Shown here: positions 37,901 to 52,900 of the stretch, one piece after another
Numbering within the stretch: the first letter of the stretch is position 1
Layout of the letters: every line of letters begins with the position of its first letter
Assembly: GCA_959347315.1 (NCBI GenBank)
Contig: OY365813.1
Coordinates: forward strand, 16,895,081-16,959,080
Reading direction: 5' to 3'
DNA length: 64,000 bases
Origin: Bimastos eiseni
Taxonomy: Eukaryota; Annelida; Clitellata; Crassiclitellata; Lumbricidae
Notes under the pieces: generated by a model
Databases searched by the model: none
Told to the model about the DNA's origin: nothing
The model's input: only the letters and a program-made list of their open reading frames with translations
Position numbers and translations under genes: made by a program

Positions 37901-40900
37901 TATTCCCACGCTGAAGAACCTCTGAGATTAATATTAATGTTATTATAGTGCATTTGTTAGCACCAATATCTATTTGATGGCAACGAGCAATTAAAAGCAG
38001 TAGACTTGATCACTATCCCTACAGAGGAACCGTCTCAGGGAGGTTTGAACCTCGTCTCTGCATTGCAAGGTGAGCGCTCTAACCAATCAGAATGTTCCTC
38101 CCTAATCGAAAATCAATGGACAGTCGCCTCAATATTTTCTCTTCCAGAGCATTGATCTTTTGATACTGTTACTCCTGAACTCTCTTATTATCGATGTAGT
38201 GAATCGAAAGCTTTTAATGAACGCAGTAACGGTAACAAGGGATGTTGCTTTGTATTCCTGTCTGATCTGTTTTAGTCGTCTGAGGAGATGTACCTAAAGA
38301 ACTTACGAAAGTGGGTCATTCCTTTCGTGCGCAAGTGTGATCAGAAGTCACCCGGATGTTTCTATTCGCTCCTGAGGGAGTACCTGGTTTCCATGGCTGC
38401 CTATGATCTGACGTTCTGTGCGCTCGTGTTCAAGGCTTCCAAGGAAGCTGATGTAAGTATTACCGAATTGCCCGGAGTACTTGTAACCCATTCTTATTAT
38501 GTGGAATAGTTGAAAAGTAGTTGCATCTATGCAGGTTGACCATGATGGTTCATGCTTGTTTTTCATTAACTTTGTTGATTTCTATGGTAATGAATCCTAC
38601 TTGATGATTCCCTCCTCAGTCGAAATCGGCACTTGCTTAAAAGTCTGGTCTTGAAATATGCATATGGCATACACCTTAGACAAATAAATTTTTAGATCTG
38701 TCTGAAAATTCTCTCATTTCTGTTTCAGTTAATTTTGGAATATGGGTTGATGATACATTCTCAGTCAAATCAAATTCAGAGATGACCATTTGACAATGAA
38801 GAATAGAAGAATATATAATATATTAATTTAGTTGAAAGGAGGCAGACGTGGGTTGATTATGCCAAACTAAGTCACATGTCGAATACCGATGGAAGTGAAA
38901 TAAGTGACGAGTGGTCACAGAACTCTGTCAGTGGTCGTCTTCAAAGGAGACCCGAGGGATGAAGTTAATTGCATCCATTAGTTGTACCAAGGTTAAATAC
39001 TGTCAGGGCATACCTGTAGGTTGTGACGAGTTTTGGCTAGAGGTGGGAAAACATTCCTCTGTACATGATTGTCATTCTATACCACAGCATGTAGCAGCCC
39101 AGTATCGCCTCCAACCGCTCACTTCTTCATATGGAGATGTGATTAGATGCTTCTTCACAGTTCTCATTTCTGTCTTCTTTGGTTGTAGGTTTTGGATCCA
39201 GTCATTGCGGATCGGAGTCAACTGATGGCCATTGCACTTGACTGTGTATACGCTTATACTGGGTAATAACATTTCTGTCTTTGATACTCTTTGTATTTAA
39301 ATTTGCTCATAGTAGTGTTGAGCAAGACAAGCTGGGGCATCGTTTGGGCACATCTAATATATATGTTTTGCATTTATTCAATGCTTTAAGAGCCCTATTG
39401 ATCATTTACTGCTGATAAAATGTGATGGTGTGCATTGAAACTGGGCCCTTCCCATCTGCACTTGTACTTACACTACTTTTAGTAACATTTATCAGATTAT
39501 ACATGCAGTATATTGGTATACCAGAGGTTTATTTGCCGATACTATGATTTGTGTATGAAATATTAATTGCAAAATTTCTTTTATTGTGGCAGATTGGCTG
39601 AACCACTTAGTAGGTTTTTGTGTCCCTTTAGCTCATTGTTTGATTATTAAAGATCCTTTTCACTGTACAGAATGCAAAAAAATGATTATGATTTGTTGCT
39701 TGTCTGTCTGTTTGGGTATGTCTCTGAATGTGTGGTTGTGTGTCTTAGTATGACTGTGTGTTTTGGTGGTTCTGTGTGTTTGTGTATGTGTGTGTTTGGG
39801 TGTGTGTGTTTAGGTATGTATATCTTTTATGGGTTTCAAGAACACATATTTGTTTATTTCTCTGTAGAAATGATCAGCTTGGCAAGTCCTTTGAGATTCT
39901 GGAATGTCTACCACAGAGAAATGACAAGTTAGTTATCTAGCAATTTTTTATAAATGCCCTGTATAGCATACGTTTCCACACTCTCTTACAATGGATGTGT
40001 TGATACTGGCTGTCATAGTTCACAAACATCCATGCATTTTATATACAAATAAACAGATTTGGCAGGTCTAAATTTTTTAGCAGGTCATTTTTATCTTCAT
40101 GTAAATATTAAAAAAATTAATATGTTGAGCAATTTGAAAGGTACATCTCAGAAAAAGGCTCTGATTCATAATTCTGGTCATTAATAACTGAAGTGACGAT
40201 AATAATAATATTTCTCAGATTTTGCGTGCAGTATAGTGGTGTACCAGAGGTTTTAATTGCCAGTACTATGATTTGTTAAAATTCAAATGGATCTGTGCAG
40301 TATTCGATTTATGAGTTTATGCTGGTTTTTCTATCTGATCAGGATAAGTAACTTAACTGTGCTTTGACCCAGAAGCAGTCAGGAAGACAACTACTTTAAA
40401 TTTTAGTTGATTATACCTTACTAATAGCAATCAACTGTCTTCTATTCTCTTTTCTTTTCTTATAATTTTATTATCTAGTCGACTGTGTTGTATACAATAT
40501 ATTTCGATCGTGTTATTGTAAAGTGCCCTTGTAGCGACATGGCTGTATTACAGCACTTTAGAAATCGTCCGTTTAATAATAATAATTTTATTGAGTGAGA
40601 TTTCTTAAAGCAGGCTCTGTTACAGAAACGATTCAGATGAAGTCTCAAAACTTCACGATGCAGTGGATGACTTGGAAAATCATCTTGAGTAAGCCAACAT
40701 GCTGATATTATTCGATTTTATTATCATTCTTACATCATCTGTTTGCTCTTGACTGTGCGTAAACGGATCTTCGTATTGTGAACACAACCCTCCAGATCTC
40801 GGTTAAAATGTTAGAATTTCTTAAGCTGTAAGCTTTTGTGGTCAAATTCTTGAATTCAGTGAGGCATCTGTTCTTGTTTAGCGCTGCGGACATCCTGCAG

Positions 40901-43900
40901 AAGAACGGTCTACCTCAAGCGGTCAGTTTCATCCGAGAGATACAGGTTCGTTTAAAGTCATTGTGTTTAACTTTTATGACATTTATATAATGTTTTAGCA
41001 CTTTAAATGGGAAACCAATCTGGCTGGTCGTTTAAGGGTTAATAGCCACACTGCAAACAAAAATTAATTTACTAATGTTAATCACACAGTAGCGAACTGT
41101 ATTTATTTTATTCTGAAATTTGATATCGCCCTTCTTCCAACATTATTTGCTCAGAAGTGCACACGCCTCGACGGCGCAATTGCAGTTGTACTGCAGAGCA
41201 ATTTTGCGAGAAGGACTTGCTCAAGGTCAATATACAGTGACTCCCTGGACAAGGGTCGAACCTGCTCACTCAGCACACACTGAACGTTACAGGCCGACCG
41301 CTCTAACCAATCGGCCACTGTGACGCACAATATACACGATATCTCGTTTTTGTAACGGTGTTCAACTATCTTCCAGAAATGAGATATCGTGTACATTGTA
41401 GAACAATCCGAGGCCAGGATGGAAACAGAGAGTTGTTTAAACTGCTATGCTCCAGCATGATAATAAAAACTGAATGAAAATTGAGTTGGGAAATGGACAT
41501 AGTCTGAAGCAAATGCTCTGACTAACAGGGAGTCAATGTAACGTGTCTCGCATGCAATCAGAGACCGTGGCAAATTTACGACCAATGACCATGGTATATC
41601 AGGTAACCTGGTTTTGCTTAAACCAGAGAACACGAAATTCTTGGATGGAGTGTAAATTAAAAAATAAATCTTGTATAAGTTTATGTGTTTATAAATTGAT
41701 GTCATCATCGGGTTCATGTTTACTGCATTTATGTTGAAAGTCGAGGAGTTGACACAAAGAAAATGTTGGTGTATGTTTGGGAATGCAGAAGTGACTATTC
41801 TGAGGAGACAGGCATGTGGTGGTAAAATGGTACCCCAAGAAATAATTTTTTCACTCTGTCCAGGATCTGCGTATTCTGTTGATATCTATATCCAGCATAT
41901 TGTTTTCCAGACTTAGAAATGATCTTCTATGAGAAAGTTCTTTTCAGGTTGTTACACATAAAAATTATTTATAAATGATCAAACTATGTTTCTCTTGTTT
42001 ACAGAACAATGGTGAAGAAGTTACAAAACTCATTACAAGAATTGCTAGAACGGCTGCAAGACAGTAGGCATATTTTAAGTATTTAATATTTTAAATATTT
42101 AAGAAAGTATTTGCAGATTTTCTTCCTGGAAAGAGGTTATACTTAGCTTTATCTACTGTTATTACTTTTTATGTAGCTAAAACCTAGCGAAAAACAATGG
42201 GCCATAGAATAAGACCAAAACCCATTGTGATGTTTACTAAATGCTGATAACAGATATACCATGATCCAGTGCTTTTACAATCTGGTGAAAAGAGCTTGGC
42301 TATTACGTTTCATTATGATTGTCAGCTTTCAAGAATGTGACTGCTGAATTTCCAGCATATGTTTGAGTTGATGTGTTGCGTGCCATGTTATAGGCAACCT
42401 CCAGTTGGTGAACGCAAACTACAGGCGTTGTTGGCCGAATTGTGTCGACTGCAAGACAAAGTCTACAAGTGCATTACGAGATCAAAGTGTCATGAGGTCA
42501 GTCCATCCTTCATTCATTCACAACATTTATGTAGCTCCTATCCATGTAAGGCATCAATCAAATTTCTTCTATAAGTGAAACCACATTCCAAAATCACAAT
42601 TACTGAACAGAGAAGCAAGAGAGCTCTGTGCTGCCCTTGATACCAGATCATCTTTCTAGTTCCTTACAAGAACAATTCAGATATGTTAGTTTTAGTGATA
42701 TTCAATTATGTTTGCTGTTTATGTTTCTGGTGCAAAGATATTTGTCGAGAGCCTACTGTGTTCAGGCTGTGATGAGAACATAAAGATCGCCGGACGCATG
42801 ATCGAGCACAGCAGGATCGCCCAGCAGCAGCACCCACAGCCTCATCAGCCACAGATGGGTGAACAGAGGATCGACGCGCTTCAGAGTAGGGTGGCGTACG
42901 ATCAGTCGGTGCAGCTGGTTCTTGCTGCTGCCAGGGAGTATTTCGATTCATCTGCCACTCTGAGTGATGAAGACATGGAATTGGCCAGGTATGTCGTTCT
43001 TTGTCATGCTTTACCAGGTAACAGATTTTTGGGTGAGGTTCTGATTTTTTCTTCTTTAATTACTGACTGCACAATTTTCCATCTCTGTCTCTTTATGTAT
43101 CTCTTCCTGTCTGCCTAGATCTTGATAGAGCGGTGCAGGGATTTGGAATGACAATCATCCTCCCATTTGTCTTTTAAGAATAAGCTATGCACCTACTTGG
43201 TTGAAAAATAATTAAACCTCCTGGTGAATTGCATATAATTTATTTGTTGGTCTTTATTTTTGACAAAATCTCTTTTACTATCTTTTATTTGATAATTTTG
43301 TTAGCTTGTCAAGACTCATGTGTATATTAATGATTTAGTTGCTGTATTTCACTCGTCCATCATATTTGTTTTCTTGAGCTGTACATAGGTGTCCCTACTA
43401 GCAGGATTGGTTTGATCCCTTTAGGGCCTTTGCTTGTGGCTGCTAACAAGCATAACGTGTGTCATCATTTTGTGGCTTAGAATAGATTTTGAATGATTGT
43501 TATGTTGGTTGGTTACAAAATAAACGATTTGATTTAGATTTTTGATTGTATTGTATTGTATTGTTTTTGTAAAACACCCTTCATACATGTTGTGGCTAAC
43601 TCAAGGGGCTGCACTTCTCCTCAACTTTCTCATTCTGTTTAGGGATTAGATTCATGTCATGAACATAGCTGTATTTATTAAGTGATACCAAACTGTCTTT
43701 TCACCGGTGTCTGTCATCAGTATTCAATGTAAAACCGTTTGCCAAATAAATTTTTGACTACTGATTTGATCTACGTGGTCTACCAATTATATTTTCTGAA
43801 CCCGATTCACTATACAGTGGCCCGATGGACCAAGTCTTGAGGGACTCTTTTTCGTCAATTCTGGGCATCGCCTTTGCACAAGTGCAACTCTGAGACAGAG

Positions 43901-46900
43901 ACAGGCTCTTGTAAAGAACTGTATTTGAGTGTCCTTAAAAGTTACACTTGATGAATCATTGCCGATGTCATAAGCAGTTTGAGGACCTTCTTCGTTTTCA
44001 TCATACTAGTTTGTCTGCATCTGTGTTTCTGTAGGACATGTCTGAGTCTCATTGCTGACGAGAATCCACAGATCAAACAGGAACGAGAGCTGATCGAAGC
44101 TGTCAGTATGCTCGAGGGATTCTGCATCAGCATCTTGCCAGTACAAGGTAAATAGATCTCTATAACGAGTCGCTAAGATGGGTCTTTGAGGAGGGGTCTT
44201 CTTTGGGAGAAGGAGGTCTTCTTTGGGAGAAGGAGGTCTTCTTTGGGGCAGAGGATCTTCTTTGAGGGAAGAGTGTCTTCTTTGGGAGGGGGTCTTCTGG
44301 TGATTGTGCGATTAGATGAAGGATAACATTTGGTATTGCCAAAGAAAATATTTAACTCAATTCTGGGAACATTAACTAAGATGTTGTTTATGTCTCAGCG
44401 GTTAGTTTAACAATGTAATGTAATCAAAATAATGTCTTCTGTGATGCTGTATGATAATTTGCCAGTGCATCAATGGTTGCATCAATGGTTGCATCAATGG
44501 TTGCATCAGTGGTTGCATCAGTGGTTGCATCAATGGTTGCATCAATGGTTACATCAATGGTTGCATCAATGGTTGCATCAAGTGATGTCTTAATCAAACA
44601 CTCATTGGAGCATGGTCAATTTCCAATTGCTAAGGGAACCACAGAACCGTGGCATCTACCAGTGGATGGGGAAGGATGGCCCTCGTTTACCAGAAGCATA
44701 GGGGTTTAAAATATATTTTGGACATAAACTGGGGAGTTGTTGACTTCCAACAATATAACGGCCTGAAGCTGTTGTGTGAAGGAAGTTTTATAAAGCACTG
44801 TAGTTTTTCATGAGCATTTTTATGCATGCTCCACAAATGTAGTGCATAAGTTCATCTGATGCGTCAGCTTTATTGGAATGCAGTTGTATTTGGTAATGTA
44901 ATGTAATTGAGCATATATACATATAGTGTTTATTTTTTTAGTAGAAGGAGAACTAGGTGCACATACTTTGTGGTTGATTGTTACAGTTAGAATGTGCTCT
45001 GACAAGCTGCAGCTTATCCAGAAAGCCCTCGCTTCTCGACCGTCGTCCTACAGAAACTCACAGAGGGTGAGAGAGCAGCGACTATTAATTAAACTGTTTT
45101 CATTGGTGTTGCAAAGCCGAGGACCGGCACAGAGTGAATTTCGAGTTTCATTCTATGTTTAATTACGCACTGTTCGACTGCATTGTTATATCTAGTTCTC
45201 CTCCTAAAGTATAACAGGTGCATGCTCTGCTATTGGGTGGATTTGCATCCATCTTGTCATATGCTGATTAGGCTCTTACAATCAATTTTCCCTCAGTTGG
45301 TCTATGGTGGTGCTAAAAGGCCATTCCTGCATATGGCGCAAGATCAGGCTTTGTTATTAAAATTCAAAAGTATCAAAATTCCATGAGAGAATCCTTATCT
45401 TCCAGAAATACTTTGAAAATTATACTCAAAATATATCATTAACTTCTTTATTGATGTAGTCATCTATAGGTTTGCTGCATATGAATTGAACTCCTACTCT
45501 ACAGATCGCTTGCTCTAGAATTAGGCATTTGTTCCTGCACTTCTCGTATGCGGTTTGTGACGATGTTCGAATTCTTTTCAGCTGCTGAAACTTGGGAAAC
45601 TGTTGAGAGTTGGTGGCAACTCGGAAGTGGAAACCCACGGCCAGGTTTTGCGACTTGTTGCTGATGCAGCACTTAAGGTGTGTCACTCATTTTATCCTTT
45701 TTCTGATTCTAGTTATGCACTTTTTATTCAAGAGATTGTATGTGACTGCTTAATATTTATCATTCAATCAGAATTTATATAGCGCCCCTTCAAGATACCT
45801 ACTCAGTGACGCTGCCGATGAAGGCAAAGTGGAAAAATGCATCTGGTGTAATCTAGAACAGTGCGTCCTTGTCATCTGGTTGAATAAAGAACATTCTTAC
45901 ATACTTACTTAATATATGGCAAGTCTATTTGAGTCGATGAGTCAGTCCATTACTCATCAAATCAGTCAGTAATTCCTAAGCGACTAATTCCAGTACTATT
46001 ACTCTCTTTATGTATCCGATTCAGGCAAAGCGGAGAAATGCAGTCTTTTCCAGCGGGTGTAACTTAGAACAGTTATTATTATTTATTATTATTTATTGTC
46101 ATTAATTATCATTTATATCATGAACTTCTTAATTCAAGGAATCGAATATGGCTGCTTGTCATTATTATTATTAATTATTTTTAATTATTAAATTTAGTTG
46201 TAAAGACTGGGCTTTTAATGTCACAACCTTTTATTGTTTGATTATATCCTTTCATTCTAGAATAATGACTACAAATCTTCATATGAAGCCTGTGTTCAGC
46301 TGATGACGATTGGATATCCAGGGGCTTGGAGGGAGTGCAAGAATCTGGCAGAAGTGGAAGAATTTCCTGACATTCAGGCCAAGTAAATTCATATCTGCTG
46401 CTCTCTATGTCAGAAAACTCTTTTAGCACTCTCGCAATGACAAGAGCATACTGAAAGCGAATGGGAAGTCAATGCAGCCTCTGGTTGAAGTATTTCAGTT
46501 CTAATTTCTAAATAATGCAATGTCTGAAATTCTGTGTGTATAGAAGAACTGACGAGTTGTATACATTATTATAACGCTACCATTGAAATGTAACGTATAT
46601 TGAAATTCAAGGTGGCCTAGATAGCGTTCTAAGGTGTTCCGTAAAGTTTGCTCTTTTGACTTCAACTCATGCAATTTAATTGCTAAATTTTGATCAATAA
46701 AATTTCTTTCTCTGTTTCATCACCTTCCTCTAGTCTGGAACTTCCTGTGCCATCTTAGATTGTTTATGTTTAAAAGACTCATTTGGGAAATGCTTAGAAA
46801 GCATTTTGAGAGGCCTTCAAAGGCATTTTATTAAGTGTGTTAATGAAAATGTGCATACCACCATCATGGATTGGTACTGCACTCTGTGTTTAATTCTAAT

Positions 46901-49900
46901 CTCATCTAATATTGATATCCGTGGCACTGTTGCCAGAGACGTATCGCTTGTGGTTTAAACTTATAATCTACCTGTTTTATGCTTGTGCCATGCTTTATCT
47001 TCGTTTCCATTCTTGCCAAATCACGCTATCAGTGGCGGACTGTTGTAGATTCTGTATACTGTTCGATGCTTCACATAACCTGATTACCTACAACTGATAT
47101 ATGCAAAAATTGATGGAAATTGACATGACTTGTGTGTGTGTTGAGTGTGACTGAGGCATTAGTTAGAAAGCACCTCTGTAGTAGATATCTTGAAGGGGCG
47201 CTATATAAATACTTGATTACATTACATCGATTACATTACATTAGTCGTTACTTTCAATGCATTTCATTATGCAGCATGTTCCTTTTTGTCTGTTCGACCA
47301 ATCAGGTCAGAGTTGCTGTCGTTTGCTGTGGTCCACTGTTCACCGGACATGATCGAACCGATTCTGAGAGCCAGGAATCTACTTCAGACACAGGTCAGTG
47401 AACCCTGTCAACCTTTGAACTCAGGCCTACACCTCACTCAGAGGCCTATTCTGCATGGGTTACTACTGCCAATGAAACGCAAACAGTCTTCGCAATTTCG
47501 CCAAGATGATGACCTAACGAAGAAGACTTTTTTGGTTAAGATGTTTTATTGGAATAAGTTGGTTACCTCGAACGTATGTGCACGAGAGTGCGTTCTTGTC
47601 CGCTGGTTGAATAAAGAACATTCTGACATACTTACTTAATATATGGCAAGTCTATTTGAGTCGATGAGTCAGTCCATTACTCATCAAGTCATTCAGTAAT
47701 TCGTAAGCGACTAACTCCGATACTATTACTACTCTCTTTATGTATACGATACTACAATTCTCTGCTTATGTATTGTAATTATTATTATTTAACGGACGAT
47801 TTCTAAAGCATCGTAACGCAGCCAATGCGCACTTCAGGCGGGAGGCTATTCAAGCAGCATGGAATGTATCCGGTACTAATGCTCTCCTTATGTATCTGGT
47901 ACTACTACTCTCCTTATACATCCGGTACTACTACTCTTGTTGCATATCCAGTACTAATACTCTCCTTATTTATCCGTTACTACTAATTTCCTGATGTATG
48001 TACCGTCTGTTGCTGTAGTTGCTCTATGAGCAGATTCACGCTCGTATCGGTGATAGGGAAAGTCCGAGTCCATCGTCGCCATTGTTGACTCACAAGGGTG
48101 CGTTGGCACAGACGAAGGACATTCTGCGGTCAACGAACAAGGCGACTCAGTCGGTCCTGTTACACATCAGCGATTCGCGTTGGTGGAAGAAGACACTGTC
48201 GGGCCTACGTCCAGCCAAGCGAGACCTTCAGGCGGACGATTACGATGGGCTGAACTCTGGGTTTCAGAGGCAGAGCTTCCATCCATTCTATGAGTCAGTC
48301 TATGACAAGTGCTACACTAACAAGGTATGCATATGTCTGTGGTCATTGATTGCAACACATACTCATGTTCGTTAAATCAATGCAGTTTGTATTTATATAG
48401 CACCTTGGTAAAACAAAGTCTAACTCAAAGGACATGCTACAATATAGTGATTAGTCATAATACTTGGAGAAGAGGTGAGTTTTAGGCTTTGAATTATATT
48501 GAGCCCAGCAGTATGCTTGCACGTTTGAAAGTTGTCAAATTATCAAGAACAATCTCTCGATATAATAAAAGCAGTAAACGTACACTTAGGAGACATCTAC
48601 TTAGGAGAATTTCAAATACTAATTTTAATTTCGATAAATAGATTGTGAGTATTGAACTCACCACCTCTGTGTTTTTGATAAACACTGTTTAGGACTTGCT
48701 GTCATTGTAAGTGGACTGTAGTAACCAACAACATAGTTAATGCAGAGATGTTGAGTCCACATTGAAACAAAGAAAATGCACAAGATAACTTACCTTAATA
48801 GGTTTCATCATTATTAGCACTTCCCGATGCCACCCATTTGTTGTTGTTGGGTGCTGACAAATGTGAACGTACCTGAAAACCCATTTTAAGTCCATTAAGA
48901 TCATAAATGGTTTGATTTTTTTGTGATGTACTGGTATTTTCAATTATCATGTGCAGACCTCATGTTTCTTATCAATGTTACTGGATTGATTTACATAGTA
49001 ATTGTTTCTTATATGTGCATGTTCTGAGATTATAAATGTTATACTTCATCAAAGGCCTTTTACAGATCTAGCAGGAAATCTGTTTTATTCTATTTTTGTT
49101 GTTTCTAAACTAATTCTGTGTCCTGTTTGTTTTGTGAAGTCCGAGGCCGACTACGTCAGGATGCGACCGCCGAGGACAGATGTTGCTGGCCTGACAATCA
49201 GCGAAGGTCTGCTTAGGACAGCCAAGCTTGAGGAAACAGTGACTGAAGGACAGAATGTCAACTTGGCCTCAGAAGGTCAGCATCATGGCTACATGTCACA
49301 TAAAGTCTGCTCTTACCGAAGACATCTCACACTCTGCCAATGTTCTGTTACAATTCCTGTATGTGTATCTTCGTTCTATCTCCATCTCTATGTCTGTCTT
49401 TATGTCTCTGTCCATGCATCTCTCTCTTGCAGTCTCCATATTTCCTACTGTGTCGTTTAACAGTTATTTGTGGCTTCGAGCCGCTAGCCCGCATGCCTGG
49501 AACAGCTGTCCTGCTACAATTCAGGAAACCAAAACTCTTCCTACTTTCAAGAAACAGTTAGATTGCTACTAAAGGTGCTTTATAAATTGTCATAATTACA
49601 ATTACAATCTCTTGTTTTCAATTCAGATGTGAGAGTTTTATTGCAAAATCTTATTGTGTTTCAGTTCTCTTGCAAGTGGCTGAAGACGTTATCGTTCAAG
49701 ATTCAACTCTTGGCTTGGCTTATCTCCTGGCTCTTCCAAATGTAAGTGCTTCCATTTCTATAAAAATTTTAATAAAAATCAATCAGTTTTCCCCATTGCA
49801 CCTTTTGGTCTTTATTGTTACTTAATTACTTTGGTGTTTGGGATTTGACACAATCATTCTTACATTTTCTTTTTTAATATTCCTTATTCTCTTTGGAGCT

Positions 49901-52900
49901 AGATTGAATTATAAATTTAAAACTGATCATGACTTTATGAGGTGAAATTGGTTGCTATAGGTTACAGATGCCGACGCCTGTTTTGGCAAGGTGCCAAGCA
50001 CAAAGACCTCTCTGCAGTTGGCCATATACTATTATGCTCTGCAAATTGTCTCTCGCCTGAAGAGCAAGAGCCAAGCAAAACTTAACGACTTCTACCAATG
50101 CTCGCCCCACGAATTATCCGGAAAGGTGCTCGGATACGTAGGAGCAGTCATGGAACAGAAGAAGGAATCTGATTGGTCGGCCGATGTTCAAAAGATGGCG
50201 CAACGAATGATACATTTCAACGAAGTGCTGCTCGACTATACCCAAGCACTGACACTGGAGGGTCTTGAAAGAGGTTATTATTTCATCTTTAGCTGTTTGT
50301 GTAATTATGATATTCTTAAAGGCAGCCGTAGATTGTGCACACATTTAATTACATGGTGAGAAACTCCTAAGAAATGGGGTCAAAGTGAAGGGGTGCGTTT
50401 GCTAATACTAACTGCCTCTCATAATTGAAAGTTGTATTTATGTAATGTAATCCAACATTTGTAATGCATCGCTCAAAATCATCAGCACATGTATCAAGCC
50501 ACTTAGTGTACATAACGTTCATCTCATCTCTGGCCAATAACACTCTCTTCCGCCTTCATTTGCTTCCTTGAGCATTTAAGTAATTTCACCTACACTACAT
50601 TCAGTGAATGACCTTGCCTATTTTATGGTCTGGCATAATTATAGTCTTGTATTAAATCACATTCTGTTGGAATTTTAACTTTTTTTTATTGCTGAGGTCA
50701 ATTTTGTTAAGTGTCCCAAAGCATGCAGGTAGTGTTGGGGTAGAGATGGTATTTAGCTGATAGGTATTGATTACACCCACCAGCGTTTTCCAATCTTTTA
50801 TGGCCGTGGAACCCCTTTGATCCTAAATTTATTTTGCGCAACCCCCATCCAAAACTAAACATATTCTGTTGTGGGTACAAATGCTTGAGAATGCAGACAA
50901 TTGTAGGTTAGATTAGATTAATTACAACACATATATCAATGACAATGACTTATATGGATTCTGTTTCCTACACAGATGTTATGCAAGTCTCCTATGAAAA
51001 ATTCGTATAATTCATTAAAAATTGATTGAAGCTTATTGTTCATACTGAAAGTTTTCCGCAGAACCCTTGTCTTCACCTTATGGAACTCTTGGGTTCCGCA
51101 GAACACTGTTTGGGAAACGACGGATTACACAATACTACTTAGTTGCGCTTTAATTTCTTTGTAGGTGTTGATATCTCGCGTTTTGTTCAGGATGACAGTT
51201 ACAAGAAGGAAACAATCCTAGGCATGGTCCTGTGAGTTAAGCTTGTTCAGCTTAGACATAGTGGAGGCAGGTAGTTGAATAAATTTAACTCTTTAACGAC
51301 CAGCCAAATTGGTTTCCCATACATCTTACTGGTAGTATGTGCTGGTTGTTAAAGTGTTCAGTTGGTACTTGATAATCAATACTTGAAACTATTGTTTTTA
51401 TTATGTATGTTATTGATATAAGAACCTGTCAGAAGCACTGCTGCATTATCTCGGCTGTCATTCTTGAAGAAAGACTCTTGAAATTAGCTAGGCTTACGAG
51501 CAGGTCATCAAGCTTTTATTTGAGGCAAATCTTAACTTTACCGAAAATTTCATTGCTTTATAGCATTTCATTTTCTAGTTTTATTTTATTGTCTTCTGTT
51601 CTGTTTTTTTCAGCTGTTTGGACGACGAGGTGTTTAAGATCGCCGTTTCTCTTGCATCACGACACAGGGTACCAGTACAAGATGTCTATATGGCCCATCT
51701 TGAGTTCCTGTTTGAAGAAAGCAGGTGAGAAAGTGACTGTGCAGTGATTTCTTTTGTTGTTAGAAGAGCATTTGCTTCACTGAATTTGACCCTAGTTAAT
51801 GAGCAGTATGGTTTGGTCTGTTTCTCTTCAGCTATTGATGTTACTGTTAATTATAATTATATACTTTATTGTGGCTACAGATTGTAACCTGCTTCAAGAA
51901 GGACTGATTATTCTTTGTTCAAATAAAATGTCAATTCTAGAATACATTTGCAAAAATACAAGATAGTACAAAGTTGCTTATCTCATTCTAACATTTTTAC
52001 ATGCTTTGCAAATTCCAAACCCAGTCTTTTAAAAGCTAAGTCAAGGTGAAGTGGATTTCAATCAGATGTTCTGTTTGAACTGGATTAAGAAGTCAGATGT
52101 GCTGTTGAAGAATATAATATGTCTCCTTGAAGGAATTTGTGTGTTCAAGTGTGTTTATGAAAGACGTGAAATGCCTGCCTGATGTGAACAGTTTATGTTA
52201 ATGAATTTAGAATCCTCAAATCTGTTAATTTTATTATTATTGTTGTTAATGACATTTTTTAGAATGTGCAAATTCACTTAAAAGTACGAGTCTGAGACAC
52301 GGTTAGCAAGTAGGCAAACGATGAGTAGTTAAGATATATCCCTGTTGTTTAAGATGGGATGGGGACACAGAGTAATGAATAACTCACATGGGTGCAGAGC
52401 TGAGGAATCGAGTTCGATACCCGTATCCCCTTAGGTTGACTAGTCCGTTTGGCATTGGTCAAATCAGATGTGTTGCATGATGGGCGCCTTGCATATCTGC
52501 CGACAGTTACATTCGACTCCTGTAGTAACTTGTCATCAATTGTTCATACTGTACTTATAATCATGCTGCGGGCTGTCAGTTTGAAAGTAAACGAAAATTA
52601 CTATTATATTATGTTTCTATTATTTATGAATTTATTCTTTCTTGCATTGACTTTAGCCTCTCAACCGGTCAGATTGAGAGTCGTATTCAGGCGTTGGGGA
52701 TTCTACCAGAGCTCACCAAAGATGACGAAATGTTCTCTGAGCGCATGTACGCAAACGTACACCCGCTCATCAATGGAACGGATCACGATCGACTTGTGCT
52801 CTTCTACACGCTCCTCCTCGGCTGTTCTCATTCAAACGCCAAAGACCAACTCATGCCTCAAATGCACGTCAGGCTCCTGAAGAAAATTAAAAGCACTGCA

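Noticed and set aside
44160..44581. Clustered direct repeats considered as a CRISPR-like array
   Set aside because: The units are contiguous without unique spacers and lie in an intron of an animal gene.
44473..44709. Open frame beginning with repeated MVAS
   Set aside because: Artefact of the 12-bp repeat GCATCAATGGTT; no homology and no splice context.
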